A stretch of 64,000 nt of DNA from Rhizobium sp. NFR07 (GCF_900111905.1 NZ_FOKM01000001.1:434001-498000); one strand, 5' to 3'. Counted from the stretch's first letter, positions 25,541 to 36,479 are shown. Notes: generated by a model not told the origin, from the letters alone. Made by a program: numbers and translations.

Positions 25541-26682
25541 GCTCGTCGGCACTCGACCGCTATCGTGCCACGCTTATCGGCCTTGAGCGCAAATCGCGGC
25601 GACGGATGTTGTCACCACGACATGGCATCGACTTCACCTCCAACGATTATCTCGGCCTGGCCACCTCGTCCCGCTTGGCGGAGGCGATCACTGCCGCGAT
25701 CGGGCAGGGGATCCCGGCCGGAGCCGGTGGGTCGCGCCTGCTGCGCGGCAACCATTGCGTCCATGAGGCACTCGAAACTGAGGCGGCAAGCTTCTTTGGT
25801 GCTGAAAGCGCTCTGTATTTCGGCAGCGGCTTCGCTGCCAATGTCGCGCTGTTTTCATGCCTGCCGCAGCGAAACGATCTCATCGTCTATGACGCACTGA
25901 TCCATGCAAGCGTCCATGACGGCATCTCAGCCGGCAGGGCCGGAGCGGTCGCGGCGCGGCATAACGATGTCGAGGCATTCGACAGGGCCATCCGCGACTG
26001 GCGGGCCGGCGGCGCCAAGGGCCATCCCTGGCTCGCCGTCGAAAGCCTCTATTCCATGGATGGCGATCGAGCCCCGCTGGCCGAACTGCTGGCGATAGCA
26101 GAACGGCATGACGGGTTTCTCTTCGTGGACGAGGCCCATGCCACGGGCGTTCTCGGTACCAATGGTCGAGGCCTCGCATCGGGCCTCGAAAATTCCGGCA
26201 GACTGTTGACGCTGCATACCTGCGGCAAGGCACTCGGGGTTTCGGGCGCACTCCTCGGCCTGCCTGACGTTCTCGCCGGTTACATGGTCAACCGCGCCCG
26301 CAGCTTTATCTATTCAACCGCCCCTTCACCGCTTATGGCGGCTGGCATACGCGAGGCGCTGCGGATAATCGAAGACGAGCCCGAACGGCGCCATCGCCTC
26401 AATGCTCTCCAGGGTTTTGTCGCCGAGCTGTTGCGCTCGAAGCTCGGTATCTCCCCCAGCGGATCGCAGATCCAGCCGATCATGATCGGCGACAACGCCC
26501 GCGCGGTGAGGATCGCAGCGCGCCTTCAGAGCGAAGGTTTCGATATTCGGGCAATCCGGCCACCGACCGTCCCCGAAGGAACTGCGCGGCTAAGGCTCTC
26601 CATAACACTGAATGTCGATGAAGAGCAGATCGCTGCAATGATCGAACGGCTTGCTGTCGCAATCGAGGAGGACAGACCATGA
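25537..26682 (+). CDS. bioF: 8-amino-7-oxononanoate synthase
   Basis: 381 residues, a PLP-dependent alpha-oxoamine synthase that joins L-alanine and pimeloyl thioester. Characteristic blocks are [35 protein letters not shown] and the PLP-lysine segment [16 protein letters not shown] start overlaps the bioB stop (GTGA). All bio genes here are linked by 4-bp overlaps, consistent with one tightly coupled transcript under BioR. Confidence 0.95.
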   Translation: MSSSALDRYRATLIGLERKSRRRMLSPRHGIDFTSNDYLGLATSSRLAEAITAAIGQGIPAGAGGSRLLRGNHCVHEALETEAASFFGAESALYFGSGFAANVALFSCLPQRNDLIVYDALIHASVHDGISAGRAGAVAARHNDVEAFDRAIRDWRAGGAKGHPWLAVESLYSMDGDRAPLAELLAIAERHDGFLFVDEAHATGVLGTNGRGLASGLENSGRLLTLHTCGKALGVSGALLGLPDVLAGYMVNRARSFIYSTAPSPLMAAGIREALRIIEDEPERRHRLNALQGFVAELLRSKLGISPSGSQIQPIMIGDNARAVRIAARLQSEGFDIRAIRPPTVPEGTARLRLSITLNVDEEQIAAMIERLAVAIEEDRP

Positions 26683-27317
26683 ATGCACGCTACGTCGTGA
26701 CAGGCACGGATACAGGCATCGGCAAGACGATTTTCTCGGCAGCACTGGCAGTTACGCTCGATGCATTCTACTGGAAGCCCGTGCAGTCGGGCCTCGATGA
26801 CGAGACCGACAGCGAAGCCGTGCTTCGGCTTGGCGGCTTTGCGCGCGAACGCATCCTGCCGGAAGCCTATCGGCTGACCACACCTGCGTCGCCGCATCTG
26901 TCGGCCCGTCTTGACGGCGTTGCGATCGATCCGGTCCGGCTTGCCCCTCCCGAAAGAGATGCGCCCCTGATCATCGAAGGAGCAGGGGGACTTTTGGTGC
27001 CGCTCACGGAGGATCTTCTCTACGCCGACCTTTTCGCGCGCTGGCAGATCCCAACCATCCTGTGTGCACGGACATCGCTCGGCACGATCAATCACACCCT
27101 GCTTTCCGTCGAAGCCATGAACAATCGAAATATCCCGCTCTTCGGGATCGCCTTCATCGGTGAGGAAAACCGAGAGACGCAGCGCGTCATTGCGCGGATC
27201 AGCGGCGCTCGCATGCTCGGCCGTCTGCCGTGGATGACGCAGATGAATTGCGAAGCCCTCCGCCGAACATTCGCCGAGAATTTCGACCTTGCGACCTTTG
27301 TCGGGGCTGCGCGATGA
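26679..27317 (+). CDS. bioD: Dethiobiotin synthetase
   Basis: 212 residues. An ATP-dependent carboxylase that closes the ureido ring on 7,8-diaminononanoate. The N-terminal P-loop GTDTGIGKT (residues 9-17) is intact, followed by YWKPVQSG and [17 protein letters not shown] start overlaps the bioF stop (ATGA). It sits between bioF and bioA, as expected for rhizobial bioBFDAZ. Confidence 0.95.
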   Translation: MNARYVVTGTDTGIGKTIFSAALAVTLDAFYWKPVQSGLDDETDSEAVLRLGGFARERILPEAYRLTTPASPHLSARLDGVAIDPVRLAPPERDAPLIIEGAGGLLVPLTEDLLYADLFARWQIPTILCARTSLGTINHTLLSVEAMNNRNIPLFGIAFIGEENRETQRVIARISGARMLGRLPWMTQMNCEALRRTFAENFDLATFVGAAR

Positions 27318-28582
27318 ATCGATCGACCATATGGCACCCCTTCACTCAGCACGCGCTCGAACCACCGATGCGGCGCATTGCGTCGACGGACGGCGCCTAT
27401 CTCATCGACGAGGATGGCAATCGCATTCTCGACACCATCTCCTCCTGGTGGGTGATTACTCACGGCCACCGGCACCCGAAGATCATGACGGCGATCCGCG
27501 CCGCAACCGAAGTCTACGACCAGATCATCTTCGCCGAGTTTTCTCACGAGCCGGCCGAGCGATTGGCGGAAGGCCTGATCGAGATCGCTCCGCCGGGATT
27601 GAAGCATGTATTCTATTCCGATAGCGGTTCGACCTCCGTCGAGGTCGCCGTCAAAATGGCGCTCGGCTACTTCCATAACCGGGGAGAGCCGCGTGATCGC
27701 ATCGTCGTGATGGAGGGCAGCTATCACGGCGACACGATCGGCACGATGTCGACCGGCGAACGCGGTGTTTTCAATGCCGCGTATGAGCCGCTTCTTTTCG
27801 GCGTCGACCGGCTTCCTTATCCTGAAGCGGGTGGTGAGCAGGAAACCCTCGACCGGTTCGAGGCATTCTGCCGGACTGGCCGCGTCGCGGCCCTCCTGAT
27901 AGAGCCCATCGTTCTCGGCGCCGGCGGAATGAAAATCTTTGGTGCGCATCTGCTTGCCACCCTGAAGGACATCGCGGAGCGCTATGGTTGCCTGGTGATC
28001 GCCGACGAGGTGATGACCGGATGGGGTCGGACCGGAACGATGTTCGCCTGCGAACAGGCCAGTATCACACCGGACATCCTGTGCACCTCAAAGGGACTGA
28101 CCGGCGGTGCCGTGCCTCTCGCCGCCACACTCGCGACAGCCGAGATCTTCGATTCACACCTGTCGACCGACAGGCGGAAAACCTTCTTCCATTCGAGTTC
28201 CTACACCGCCAATCCGATTGCCTGCGCCGCGGCTGTCGCAAATCTCGATATCTGGAGGATCGAGCCGGTTTTCGCCCGCATACAGCGCATCGAGACTGCA
28301 CATCGGCGCAATCTTGCGCGATACGCGGGCGACGCCCGCTTCGCCCATAGCCGACAGGCCGGCACGATTGCCGCGCTCGACCTAGTTGTACCGGCCGCAG
28401 GCTATCTCGCCGAAGCCGGGCCGCGGATGCGCCGCCTGTTTCGCGAACGTGGCCTGCTCATCCGCCCGCTCGGCAACGTCCTCTACCTGATGCCGCCTTA
28501 TTGTGTGACCGAGCAGGAGATCGATCGCGCGTATGATGCCATAGACGAGGTGGCGTCGATCGTTCTGCGGGATGCGGCGTGA
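27314..28582 (+). CDS. bioA: Adenosylmethionine-8-amino-7-oxononanoate aminotransferase
   Basis: 422 residues, a class III PLP aminotransferase that uses SAM as amino donor to make 7,8-diaminopelargonate. The start at 27314 overlaps the bioD stop (ATGA) and matches the family N-terminus [38 protein letters not shown] and [14 protein letters not shown] are typical, and the PLP lysine lies in [10 protein letters not shown]. It overlaps bioZ by 4 bp. Confidence 0.96.
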   Translation: MNRSTIWHPFTQHALEPPMRRIASTDGAYLIDEDGNRILDTISSWWVITHGHRHPKIMTAIRAATEVYDQIIFAEFSHEPAERLAEGLIEIAPPGLKHVFYSDSGSTSVEVAVKMALGYFHNRGEPRDRIVVMEGSYHGDTIGTMSTGERGVFNAAYEPLLFGVDRLPYPEAGGEQETLDRFEAFCRTGRVAALLIEPIVLGAGGMKIFGAHLLATLKDIAERYGCLVIADEVMTGWGRTGTMFACEQASITPDILCTSKGLTGGAVPLAATLATAEIFDSHLSTDRRKTFFHSSSYTANPIACAAAVANLDIWRIEPVFARIQRIETAHRRNLARYAGDARFAHSRQAGTIAALDLVVPAAGYLAEAGPRMRRLFRERGLLIRPLGNVLYLMPPYCVTEQEIDRAYDAIDEVASIVLRDAA

Positions 28583-29568
28583 TGCCGGCCGGTTCATCGC
28601 GTATGGCGGGATTTGGTCATGCAGTGCCGGGCCGCTGCGTCCACAATGCCGAAATCGAGACGAGGCTGGGGCTTGAGATCGGCTGGATCGAGCGCCGCAC
28701 CGGCATCCGGACGCGTTACTGGGCCGGGGAAGGGGAGACGCTAACCAGCCTTGCGACTGCTGCCGCCCGAATGGCGCTTGATGACGCAGATATAGGCGCC
28801 CGGAATATCGGCCTGACCTTGCTCGCCACATCCACGCCCGACCACCTCCTGCCGCCGTCGGCGCCGTTGCTGGCACACAGACTGGACCTTGAGAATTCCG
28901 GGGCGATCGATCTCGCCGGCGCCTGTTCCGGCTTCATCTATGCTCTCACGCTCGCTGACGGCTTTGTTCGGACCCATGGCCGGGCCGTCTTGGTCGTTGC
29001 GGCAAACATTCTCAGCCGGCGGATCAATCCTGCCGAAAAGACGAGCGCCATTCTATTTGCCGACGCCGCCGGCGCCGTCGTGCTTGTGCCGGACAAGGAT
29101 CGGGATCGCGGTCTTCTCGCCTCAGAACTTGCGTCGGACGGCAGTGGATATGATCTGATCCAGATACCGGCCGGCGGAAGCAATCGACCGTTTTCACCTG
29201 AATTCGGCACACAAGAGTTTCTGATGACAATGGTCGACGGTCGCGAGGTCTTTTCGCGCGCGGTCGACCTGATGACGAACACTGCACGGCGAGCGATTGC
29301 CAAGGCGGAAATCACCGTCGGAGAGGTCGACCGGTTCATCCCCCATCAGGCCAATTCCCGTATCACCGACATGGTCACGGCAAATCTGGGGGTTTCGCCG
29401 GAAAACACCGTCAGCACAATTCAGTCCTATGGAAACTCGTCAGCCGCAACGATCCCGCTTTCACTGTCGCTTGCCAACCGGGATACGAGATTTGCGGAAG
29501 GAGAACATTTGCTGATGGCAGCAGCCGGCGCAGGACTTGTCGGCGGCGCATTGGTCTTCCGGATTTAA
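28579..29568 (+). CDS. bioZ: BioZ, 3-oxoacyl-ACP synthase III-like enzyme for the pimeloyl moiety
   Basis: 329 residues, a FabH-type ketosynthase. The catalytic triad is present: Cys in [11 protein letters not shown], His in [10 protein letters not shown] and Asn in [10 protein letters not shown]. In Agrobacterium-type bioBFDAZ operons BioZ makes the pimeloyl precursor from glutaryl units, replacing BioC/BioH. The GTG at 28579 overlaps the bioA stop; an ATG follows at 28582. It ends 11 bp from the convergent LysR gene, with no room for a terminator. Confidence 0.93.
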   Translation: MMPAGSSRMAGFGHAVPGRCVHNAEIETRLGLEIGWIERRTGIRTRYWAGEGETLTSLATAAARMALDDADIGARNIGLTLLATSTPDHLLPPSAPLLAHRLDLENSGAIDLAGACSGFIYALTLADGFVRTHGRAVLVVAANILSRRINPAEKTSAILFADAAGAVVLVPDKDRDRGLLASELASDGSGYDLIQIPAGGSNRPFSPEFGTQEFLMTMVDGREVFSRAVDLMTNTARRAIAKAEITVGEVDRFIPHQANSRITDMVTANLGVSPENTVSTIQSYGNSSAATIPLSLSLANRDTRFAEGEHLLMAAAGAGLVGGALVFRI

Positions 29569-29578
29569 AAGCAGCGAT

Positions 29579-30472
29579 CTATCGCAATACCACCCTAAGT
29601 CTCGGTGCGGCAAAATCCAAAAACGCCCTGAGCTTCAGCGGCATGACTCCTTGCGACAGATGAACTAGATGCACGGGCGATGCTTCCTGCTCGAATTCCT
29701 CGAGCAGTGGTACGAGCAGGCCGGCTTCCACGGCGCGCCTCGCCTGGTAGGACATGATCCGCGTCACGCCGAGCCCCACGGCGGCTGCATCGACGGCCGC
29801 TTCGGCCGTATTGACGGACAGCCGCGCCCGGATCGCGGCCGAGATCTCCTGCTCCCCGTCCCGGAAGGTCCAGAAGCGGTTAGAGAGCACGCCCTCGAAG
29901 GCGATGCAGTCGTGATGGACGAGATCACGGGGATGGAGCGGGTGGGGATGACGCCTCAGATAATCCGGATTGGCATAGACAGTCGTACGTATGGAACCAA
30001 GACGGGTGGCGATCAGGTTGCTTTCCGTAAGCGGGCTGATACGCAATGCGACATCGATATGCTCGTCCGCGAGGCTCATCGAGCGATCGCTCAATGCCAG
30101 CCGAATGTTGATGTCTGGAAAGGCCTTGAGGAAATCGGTGACGACGGGCAGAACATGCAGGCGGCCGAAGACGATGGGCGCAGTGATCGTCAGGTCGCCG
30201 CGTGGCGCGATGTATTCGCCTGAAGCGCGGCGTTCTGCCTCTTCCACGCGCCCGAGAATCTCACGCGCCGCATTCACATAGCTCTCGCCTGCCTCGGTCA
30301 GAAGGATTTTCCGGCTGGTGCGGGTGATCAGGCGGACCCCAAGATGCGTCTCGAGCTCCGAAATCTTGCGACTGACAGTGGGAAGAGGCGAGTGCAGGGC
30401 GCGGGAGGCCGCGGAAAGACTGCCATTTTCAACCACAGCCAGAAGCACGGCCATTGCATCCAGGCGATCCAT
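29579..30472 (-). CDS. LysR-family transcriptional regulator
   Basis: 297 residues from the ATG at 30472 (MDRLDAMAVLLAVVENGSLS), the usual LysR beginning; an upstream ATG at 30511 adds 13 residues without support. The helix-turn-helix (PLPTVSRKISELETHLGVRL) and effector domain are intact and resemble the large CrgA-like group. It is divergent from the GST gene with a 120-bp gap and is the best candidate to control the GST and the redox fusion gene. Confidence 0.9.
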   Translation of the reverse strand: MDRLDAMAVLLAVVENGSLSAASRALHSPLPTVSRKISELETHLGVRLITRTSRKILLTEAGESYVNAAREILGRVEEAERRASGEYIAPRGDLTITAPIVFGRLHVLPVVTDFLKAFPDINIRLALSDRSMSLADEHIDVALRISPLTESNLIATRLGSIRTTVYANPDYLRRHPHPLHPRDLVHHDCIAFEGVLSNRFWTFRDGEQEISAAIRARLSVNTAEAAVDAAAVGLGVTRIMSYQARRAVEAGLLVPLLEEFEQEASPVHLVHLSQGVMPLKLRAFLDFAAPRLRVVLR

Positions 30473-30592
30473 GCAATCTTCCAAAAAATGAGAGGACACC
30501 TCTAGAAACAACTGTATACTACAGAAAGATGGATGCCACTAGCCTCCTGATGGTCATCGGAGCGTTCGTTCCGAACCTCAAAGGAGCCTCAC

Positions 30593-31204
30593 ATGAAACT
30601 CTATCATTTTCCGCTTTCGGGTCATGCGCACCGGGCCGCCCTCTTTCTCTCGCTTCTCGGCGTGAAGGCGGATCTCATCGAGATCGACCTCGCAAATGGT
30701 GCCCACAAGTCAACGAATTTTCTCAAGCTCAATCCGTTCGGCCAGGTGCCGGTCCTTGAAGACGAGGGCACCATTGTCAACGATTCCAATGCCATCCTCG
30801 TCTACCTGGCCACCAAGCTCGGCCGCAAGGACTGGCTGCCCGATGACCTCCCGACCGTCGCCAAGATTCAAAAGTGGCTTTCCGTCGCCGCCGGCGAGAT
30901 CGCTTACGGGCCGGCCGCCGCGCGTTTGATCACGGTATTCGGGGCGGATTTCCGCGCCAATGAGGTTATCGCCCGCGCCCACCACATTCTGGGGCTCATC
31001 AACGCCGAGCTCGAACAGCACCTGTTCATCGCCGGCGACCGGCCGACCATCGCCGATATCGCGCTCTACAGCTACATCGTCAGCGCCCCGGAAGGGAACG
31101 TGGATCTCGCGCCGCATCCGGAAGTGCGCCACTGGCTGGCGCGGATCGAGGCCCTGCCGGGCTTCCTGGCTTTCCCGAAGACCGCAATCGGTCTCGCCGC
31201 CTGA
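30593..31204 (+). CDS. Glutathione S-transferase
   Basis: 203 residues with an N-terminal thioredoxin fold ([45 protein letters not shown]) and helical C-terminal domain ([14 protein letters not shown]). The Ser in the PLSGHAHR segment is a plausible catalytic residue. A good AAAGGAG precedes the start. Located upstream of an oxidoreductase fusion, it may act in detoxification of an electrophile. The specific substrate is unknown. Confidence 0.92.
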   Translation: MKLYHFPLSGHAHRAALFLSLLGVKADLIEIDLANGAHKSTNFLKLNPFGQVPVLEDEGTIVNDSNAILVYLATKLGRKDWLPDDLPTVAKIQKWLSVAAGEIAYGPAAARLITVFGADFRANEVIARAHHILGLINAELEQHLFIAGDRPTIADIALYSYIVSAPEGNVDLAPHPEVRHWLARIEALPGFLAFPKTAIGLAA

Positions 31205-31209
31205 CGGCA

Positions 31210-31241
31210 GGGATGCGGTCGGCCCCCGACGGCCGCATCCC
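31210..31241 (+). other. Intercistronic hairpin between GST and fusion oxidoreductase
   Basis: GGGATGCGG (31210-31218) pairs perfectly with CCGCATCCC (31233-31241), with a further TCGG/CCGA stem inside. There is no T-run after it, and the GGAGG of the next gene follows within 12 bp. It more likely tunes message stability or translation than terminates. Confidence 0.5.
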
Positions 31242-31262
31242 CTCTTCCCATTGGAGGCAATG

Positions 31263-33317
31263 ATGCTCGATAAAGTGACGACCCCACCGTCGCCCTGGCA
31301 CGAGGGCGAACTCGAAATGCAGCGCCATGCCGGTGTCGCCGAGCACATGGATGTACTCGGCCGCAAGTTCGTGCGCAGGTTCCTGCTCGACCAGCATCGG
31401 GAATTCTATCCCCTGTTGCCATTCATCGCCGTTGGCGCCGTCGACGGGGAAGGCGTCCCATGGGCGACGATCCGAAGCGGCAATCCCGGCTTCCTGCATT
31501 CACCGGATCCCCTGACTCTGGACATCGATGCGATCAGCGATCCGGGCGACCCTGCGGAAGCGGGGATGAAGGACGGCGATCCCGTCGGCCTGCTTGGCAT
31601 CGACCTCATCACCCGCCGCCGCAACCGAATGAATGGCACGGTCAGCAGAAGCGGAAGCGAGCGCTTCTCCGTCGCCGTCGATCACAGCTACGGAAACTGC
31701 CCGCGTTATATCCAAAACCGGCATTTTGCCTTCGTGCGCGATCCTATGGTTTCGGCGCCTTCCGCTGCACTCGTCTCGGACCGGCTGGATGACGATGCCC
31801 GGCGCATCATCGCGGCCGCCGATACGTTTTTCGTCGCTTCCTATGTGGATCGAGACGACGAGGGACGGCAGGTCGACGTTTCCCATCGCGGCGGTCGGCC
31901 GGGTTTCGTTCGCGTCGACGCGGATGGCGGCCTGACTGTACCCGAGTTCAACGGCAATCTGTTTTTCAACACGCTTGGCAATTTCCTCGTCAATCCACGT
32001 GCCGGCCTGCTGTTCGTCGATCACGAAACGGGCGACATGCTGCAGCTGGCGGGCAGGGTGGAGGTCATCCTCGAATCGCCGGAGATCGGAGCCTTTGAAG
32101 GTGCGGAGCGCCTCTGGAGGGTCATGCCGGAAAAAACCATCCTACGCCGAAACGCATTGCCGTTGCGCTGGACCTTCGCCGAAAACGGAATGTCGCAGAA
32201 CGTGCTTATGACCGGAAGCTGGAACGAAGCGGAATCCCGCCTCCAGGCAGCGGCGAAAGCGAAGACCTGGAGACGATTCCGCATAGAAAAAACAATCGAT
32301 GAAAGCGAGACGATCCGCTCCCTGCATCTGGCGCCGACGGATGGCGAGGCACTGATACCGCATCTTGCCGGTCAGCATCTGCCCATCAGGATAACCGATG
32401 GCGATGAACTGGTACGCCGCAGCTACACGATATCGAGCGCGCCATCCGATGGATATTACCGGCTGAGCATCAAGCGTGAGGGGAAGGCATCTACCCTTCT
32501 GCACGGGATGCAGGAAGGCGACGAAATCGAGGCTCTTGCCCCTGCGGGCACCTTCGGCATCGATGCGATGGAACGCAATCGACCGGCGGTGCTTCTTGCT
32601 GCTGGCATCGGCATCACCCCCTTGCTGTCGATGCTGCGCCATATCGTTTATGAGGGCGACCGGACCCGCCATAGACGGCCTGTATGGCTGTTCAGATCGT
32701 CGCACACACTCGCTGAGCGGGCTTTCGACCGCGAAATCGACGAGCTGGTCGAGCGAGGGCAGGGGTCTATCCACGACATCAGAGTGCTCGGCGAGCCCGG
32801 CGCCGACGAGGAGGGGCGCTACGATGCCGCTGGCCGCATCGGAATGGATCTTCTGAAGTCGCATCTGCCGTTCAACGACTATGATTTCTATCTGTGCGGA
32901 CCGGCATCCTTCATGCAATCGGTCTATGATGGATTGCGGGGCCTGAATATCGAGGACGCGCGCGTGCATGCCGAAGCCTTCGGGCCCTCGGGATTGACGC
33001 GCGACAGGCCTGCGAATTCGTCCTCTGTCGAGCCGTCCAGGGCCGCAGCCTCAGAGCCCGTCCGTATCATCTTCGCGCAATCATCAAAGGAGGCGCGCTG
33101 GAAACCCGGCGATGGCCCTCTACTGGATTTCGCCGAGCAGCGCGGCCTGAACCCGGCCTTCGGGTGTCGCGCCGGCCATTGCGGTGACTGCAAGACGCGG
33201 ATTCTCAAGGGCGATGTCAGCTACATCTCGGAGCCAACCTATCCGGTCGCGGAAGGTGAGGCCCTGATGTGCTGTTCGGTACCCGCCGAAGGAAGCGACC
33301 TGCATCTCGATGTATAG
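31263..33317 (+). CDS. Fusion: PNPOx-like flavin domain + ferredoxin reductase + 2Fe-2S ferredoxin
   Basis: 684 residues. Residues 1 to about 320 form a pyridoxamine-phosphate-oxidase-like split-barrel region (FIAVGAVDGEGVPWATI; HSYGNCPRYIQNR). Residues about 335-550 are a ferredoxin-NADP reductase module with the FAD motif RRSYTISS, LLAAGIGITPLLSML and YLCGPASF. The C-terminus is a plant-type 2Fe-2S ferredoxin with cysteines at about 635, 640, 643 and 670/671 (CRAGHCGDC ... CCS). Electrons could flow from NAD(P)H through FAD and Fe-S to a flavin in the first domain. The start at 31263 has a GGAGG 5 bp away; 31260 is also ATG. It follows the GST gene. Confidence 0.9.
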   Translation: MLDKVTTPPSPWHEGELEMQRHAGVAEHMDVLGRKFVRRFLLDQHREFYPLLPFIAVGAVDGEGVPWATIRSGNPGFLHSPDPLTLDIDAISDPGDPAEAGMKDGDPVGLLGIDLITRRRNRMNGTVSRSGSERFSVAVDHSYGNCPRYIQNRHFAFVRDPMVSAPSAALVSDRLDDDARRIIAAADTFFVASYVDRDDEGRQVDVSHRGGRPGFVRVDADGGLTVPEFNGNLFFNTLGNFLVNPRAGLLFVDHETGDMLQLAGRVEVILESPEIGAFEGAERLWRVMPEKTILRRNALPLRWTFAENGMSQNVLMTGSWNEAESRLQAAAKAKTWRRFRIEKTIDESETIRSLHLAPTDGEALIPHLAGQHLPIRITDGDELVRRSYTISSAPSDGYYRLSIKREGKASTLLHGMQEGDEIEALAPAGTFGIDAMERNRPAVLLAAGIGITPLLSMLRHIVYEGDRTRHRRPVWLFRSSHTLAERAFDREIDELVERGQGSIHDIRVLGEPGADEEGRYDAAGRIGMDLLKSHLPFNDYDFYLCGPASFMQSVYDGLRGLNIEDARVHAEAFGPSGLTRDRPANSSSVEPSRAAASEPVRIIFAQSSKEARWKPGDGPLLDFAEQRGLNPAFGCRAGHCGDCKTRILKGDVSYISEPTYPVAEGEALMCCSVPAEGSDLHLDV

Positions 33318-33420
33318 GCGCCGTCTTGCAAATGAAATTATTGCCGTCCGCCTTGCAATACGCCGTCAACCCCGCACGCGCCTCCTCCATCCCATGGAGA
33401 TCATCTGATTAGAGAAAAGC

Positions 33421-34992
33421 ATGCCCGGCGATGGCACCGAGTTCGATTACATAGTCTGCGGGGCGGGCGCTTCGGGTTCTGTCCTAGCGCGACGCCTCGC
33501 GGACAACCCCGACATTCAGGTGCTTCTCATCGAAGCCGGCGGGAATGACCAGTCCGAACTCGTGCAAGATCCGCGGCGCGCGCTTGGGAACCTCGGCAGT
33601 GAGCGGGACTGGCAGTATGTGATGCAGCCCAATGCGGCCCTTGCTGGTCGCAGGCTGCCCCTGCCGGCCGGCAAGGGACTTGGTGGCGGCACAAGCATCA
33701 ACTTCATGTACTGGACGCGGGGACACAGGGAAGACTGGGATTTCTTCGCGGCCGTCAGCGGGGAGCCCGCATGGAACGCGGCATCGATCGAGTACGTCTT
33801 CGACCGGATTGAAGACCGGACCGAAGCCAATGCGGCAAGCCCATCCTCGGGCGGAATGGTGCCGATCACGAGAGATGCGCTTTCGGCGCCCTTGCTGGAG
33901 GCGGCAAGCACGGCATTCAGCGAGAACGGCAGCGCCCGGTACGATGATATAAATGGCGCCCTGCTTCACCATCCGGAAGGGCACGGCCCTCGCGAGCGCA
34001 ATATTTTGCGCGGCCGCCGCATTTCGGCGTTCGAGGCCTATATAAGGCCCCGCCTCGGGCACGCCGGGAACCTCCATGTCGTCAACGATTGCTTCATCCT
34101 GCGTGTGAATGTTGAAAACAAGCAAGCTGTCGGCGTCTCGGTATTGATCGGCAACGATGTGGTGGAGCTGCGCACGCGCTGCGAGACGATCCTCTGCACC
34201 GGCGCAATGCAGACACCCAAGATCCTGATGCTGTCGGGCATAGGGCCCCGGCGGGAACTTGAGCACCACGACATCCCGGTTCGTCATCATCTGCCGGGCG
34301 TAGGCCTTGGTTTTCAAGACCACGTCCTGCTGCAGGGCTGCAATTGGCTTTCGCGCCCAGCCGCAGACGAAGAGCCGACGACCGGGGGCATAGTCGGTTA
34401 TGCCAAAAGCAGTGCCTCCTTGGCCGCCTCCGATCTTCAATTCGTCTTCACGGGCTTCATGGTGGCGAACGATCAAATCGCCGCCCGTTTCGGTTATCCG
34501 GAAGGCAGCTACCAGTACCGGCAGGGATGGGGCATCAGCGTCGGGTTATTGCGGCCCTTCAGCAGCGGAACGGTACGTCTTGCCGATGCGAACCCGTTGA
34601 GCCATCCGCTTATCGACCCCCGAATGTTGTCCGATCCGCGCGACGAGCAGGCACTGCTCGATGGCATCGCGCTTGCCCGTTCCATCGGTAACTCCGTCAA
34701 CCTGAAGCCATTCGCCGCCCGGGAGCTCAGTCCCGGCGATCTTTCCGCGGACGGGATGAAAGACTTCCTGAGACAGGCGGTCGGGACATATTTCCATCCA
34801 AGCGCCAGTGCGAGGATGGGAACCGATGATCTAAGCGTCGTCGACGGCAAGCTGAAAGTGCACGGACTGGAACGATTGAGGATCGCGGATGCTTCGATCA
34901 TGCCAAGGGTGCCGGCGGCCAATACGATGGCGCCTTCGATTGCAATCGGTGAGTTGGCAAGTGATTTCGTGATGGCTGCGCATGGACGCTAG
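33421..34992 (+). CDS. GMC-family FAD oxidoreductase (choline/alcohol dehydrogenase type)
   Basis: 523 residues. An N-terminal FAD-binding fold (FDYIVCGAGASGSVLARRLA, then VLLIEAGG) is followed by the GMC signature GKGLGGGTSINFMYWTRGH. The C-terminal active-site region has YFHPSASARMG, in which the catalytic His is present but the usual HPxGTxxMG is altered, and ADASIMPRVPAANTMAP. It would oxidise an alcohol to an aldehyde with FAD. Related enzymes act on choline, glucose or aromatic alcohols; the substrate here is not evident. Confidence 0.93.
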   Translation: MPGDGTEFDYIVCGAGASGSVLARRLADNPDIQVLLIEAGGNDQSELVQDPRRALGNLGSERDWQYVMQPNAALAGRRLPLPAGKGLGGGTSINFMYWTRGHREDWDFFAAVSGEPAWNAASIEYVFDRIEDRTEANAASPSSGGMVPITRDALSAPLLEAASTAFSENGSARYDDINGALLHHPEGHGPRERNILRGRRISAFEAYIRPRLGHAGNLHVVNDCFILRVNVENKQAVGVSVLIGNDVVELRTRCETILCTGAMQTPKILMLSGIGPRRELEHHDIPVRHHLPGVGLGFQDHVLLQGCNWLSRPAADEEPTTGGIVGYAKSSASLAASDLQFVFTGFMVANDQIAARFGYPEGSYQYRQGWGISVGLLRPFSSGTVRLADANPLSHPLIDPRMLSDPRDEQALLDGIALARSIGNSVNLKPFAARELSPGDLSADGMKDFLRQAVGTYFHPSASARMGTDDLSVVDGKLKVHGLERLRIADASIMPRVPAANTMAPSIAIGELASDFVMAAHGR

Positions 34993-35035
34993 GCGCAGCC
35001 TGCAGATCTTTCAGGGGCACCAAGAAGAATCGAAC

Positions 35036-35075
35036 CGCGGCAGGCCGCCCGACTTTCGCCGGACGGTCTGCCGCG
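35036..35075. terminator. Bidirectional terminator-like hairpin between GMC oxidoreductase and MFS genes
   Basis: A 16-base arm at 35036-35051 (CGCGGCAGGCCGCCCG) pairs with 35060-35075 with two mismatches around an 8-base loop. It fills the gap between two convergent genes, ending 3 bp before the MFS stop codon, as expected for a shared terminator. Confidence 0.75.
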
Positions 35076-35078
35076 TCG

Positions 35079-36479
35079 TCATTCGGCTGGTTGGCCGACT
35101 GCAGCAGCCCGGCGGCGGCGAGAGCGGGGACCGAGAGCGGCAACAAAAAGCGTGGCCACGGAGAGCACGGCGACAAAAGCCGAACCGGCCACATAAGTGT
35201 CCCAGCCGGCGCCCGGCGCGATGGCAAGGACCGAGGCCGCAAAGGCAAGCACCACACCGCCGCCAATCTGGAATGCCGCAAAGAGCAGCCCGGACGCCAG
35301 GCCCGACTCGTTATCGCCAACGTCGTCGAGGGCAGCGACCTGCACGGCGGGATAGGTCATGGCATAGCCCAGGCCGATCGGCACCTGCGTAAGCGCGGTT
35401 AGCAGGATCGGATCGACAGGACCGAGGCCGGACACCCAGACGACATAGCCCAGTGTCAGCAGGGCCGTACCCAGAACCATCAGGCGGGTGCTGTGCTTCT
35501 GTGCCAGGATGGCAAAGCGCGGCGCCAGCACCATGACGCTCACCCCGCAGAAGACGAAAACGAGGCCAGTGCTCAGCGCCGACCATCGAAGCACGTTCTG
35601 GTAATAGAGCGTCGCGACGAACTGGAAACCGACATAGACGCCCTGGAATAGGCCTGCGACAATATTGGCATGGGTGAGCTTGGTACGCCGGAAGATCGAA
35701 AGCGGTACCATCGGAACGCTGTGGTTTGCCTCTATGACGACAAACGCGATGATCAGAATGGCAGCCGCAAGCAGCGAGCCCCAGGTGGTCGACGCGCTCC
35801 ACCCCTCGGCGGCCGCATTGGTGATGCCGAAGACGAAGAGTAGCAGTCCGGGCGTGATGGTAATTGCGCCGAGCCAGTCGAAGTCCGGCCGGGGACCGCT
35901 GCGCTTTTTGTCGGGCGGCAGGATCATGGGGGCAAGCAGGAGCGTGATTATTGCCACGGGCGCGCCCATGACCAGTGTGGCACGCCAGGTGAAGATGGTG
36001 GCGACGCCACCGACCACCATGCCCAGCACGTAGCCCACCGCTGCAGTTGACGAGAAAATTCCAAGCGCGCGTGCGCGGGCTGGCCCTTCGCCGAATACCG
36101 ACAGCAGCAGGGCCAAAGCCGCTGGCGCGGTGAAGGCGGCGGAAATGCCCTTGGCGAGGCGCGCTGCGATAAGGGTCGAGCCGCTATCGACGAAGCCACC
36201 GGAGATGCTGGCGACAGCGAAAACGGCCAGCCCGCAAAGAAACGTCTTGCGATGCCCGAAAATGTCGGCGACCCGGCCGCCCAGAAGGAGGAAACTGCCA
36301 TAGCCCAGCACATAGGCGCTGACCGCCCATTGCAGGGAAGTGGCAGGCAGGCCCAGTTCGCTCTGGATGGCAGGCATGGCGACGGCAATGGTCGATACGT
36401 CTATGGAATCGAGAAAATTGGCGGTGCAGAGCAACAGGAGTGCGAGCCCGGCAACGCCCCGAAGTTTTGGCGTGCTCAT
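35079..36479 (-). CDS. MFS drug/metabolite efflux transporter (DHA2-like)
   Basis: 466 residues from an ATG at 36479; the longer open frame to 37385 runs through the divergent LysR gene and is rejected. About 14 membrane helices are expected. The first helix block (GLALLLLCTANFLDSIDVST) and motif A (LGGRVADIFGHRKTF) identify the major facilitator superfamily. ALGIFSSTAAVGYVLGMVVG corresponds to motif C of antiporters. It is probably a proton-driven exporter and is divergent from a LysR regulator 123 bp away. Confidence 0.93.
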   Translation of the reverse strand: MSTPKLRGVAGLALLLLCTANFLDSIDVSTIAVAMPAIQSELGLPATSLQWAVSAYVLGYGSFLLLGGRVADIFGHRKTFLCGLAVFAVASISGGFVDSGSTLIAARLAKGISAAFTAPAALALLLSVFGEGPARARALGIFSSTAAVGYVLGMVVGGVATIFTWRATLVMGAPVAIITLLLAPMILPPDKKRSGPRPDFDWLGAITITPGLLLFVFGITNAAAEGWSASTTWGSLLAAAILIIAFVVIEANHSVPMVPLSIFRRTKLTHANIVAGLFQGVYVGFQFVATLYYQNVLRWSALSTGLVFVFCGVSVMVLAPRFAILAQKHSTRLMVLGTALLTLGYVVWVSGLGPVDPILLTALTQVPIGLGYAMTYPAVQVAALDDVGDNESGLASGLLFAAFQIGGGVVLAFAASVLAIAPGAGWDTYVAGSAFVAVLSVATLFVAALGPRSRRRRAAAVGQPAE

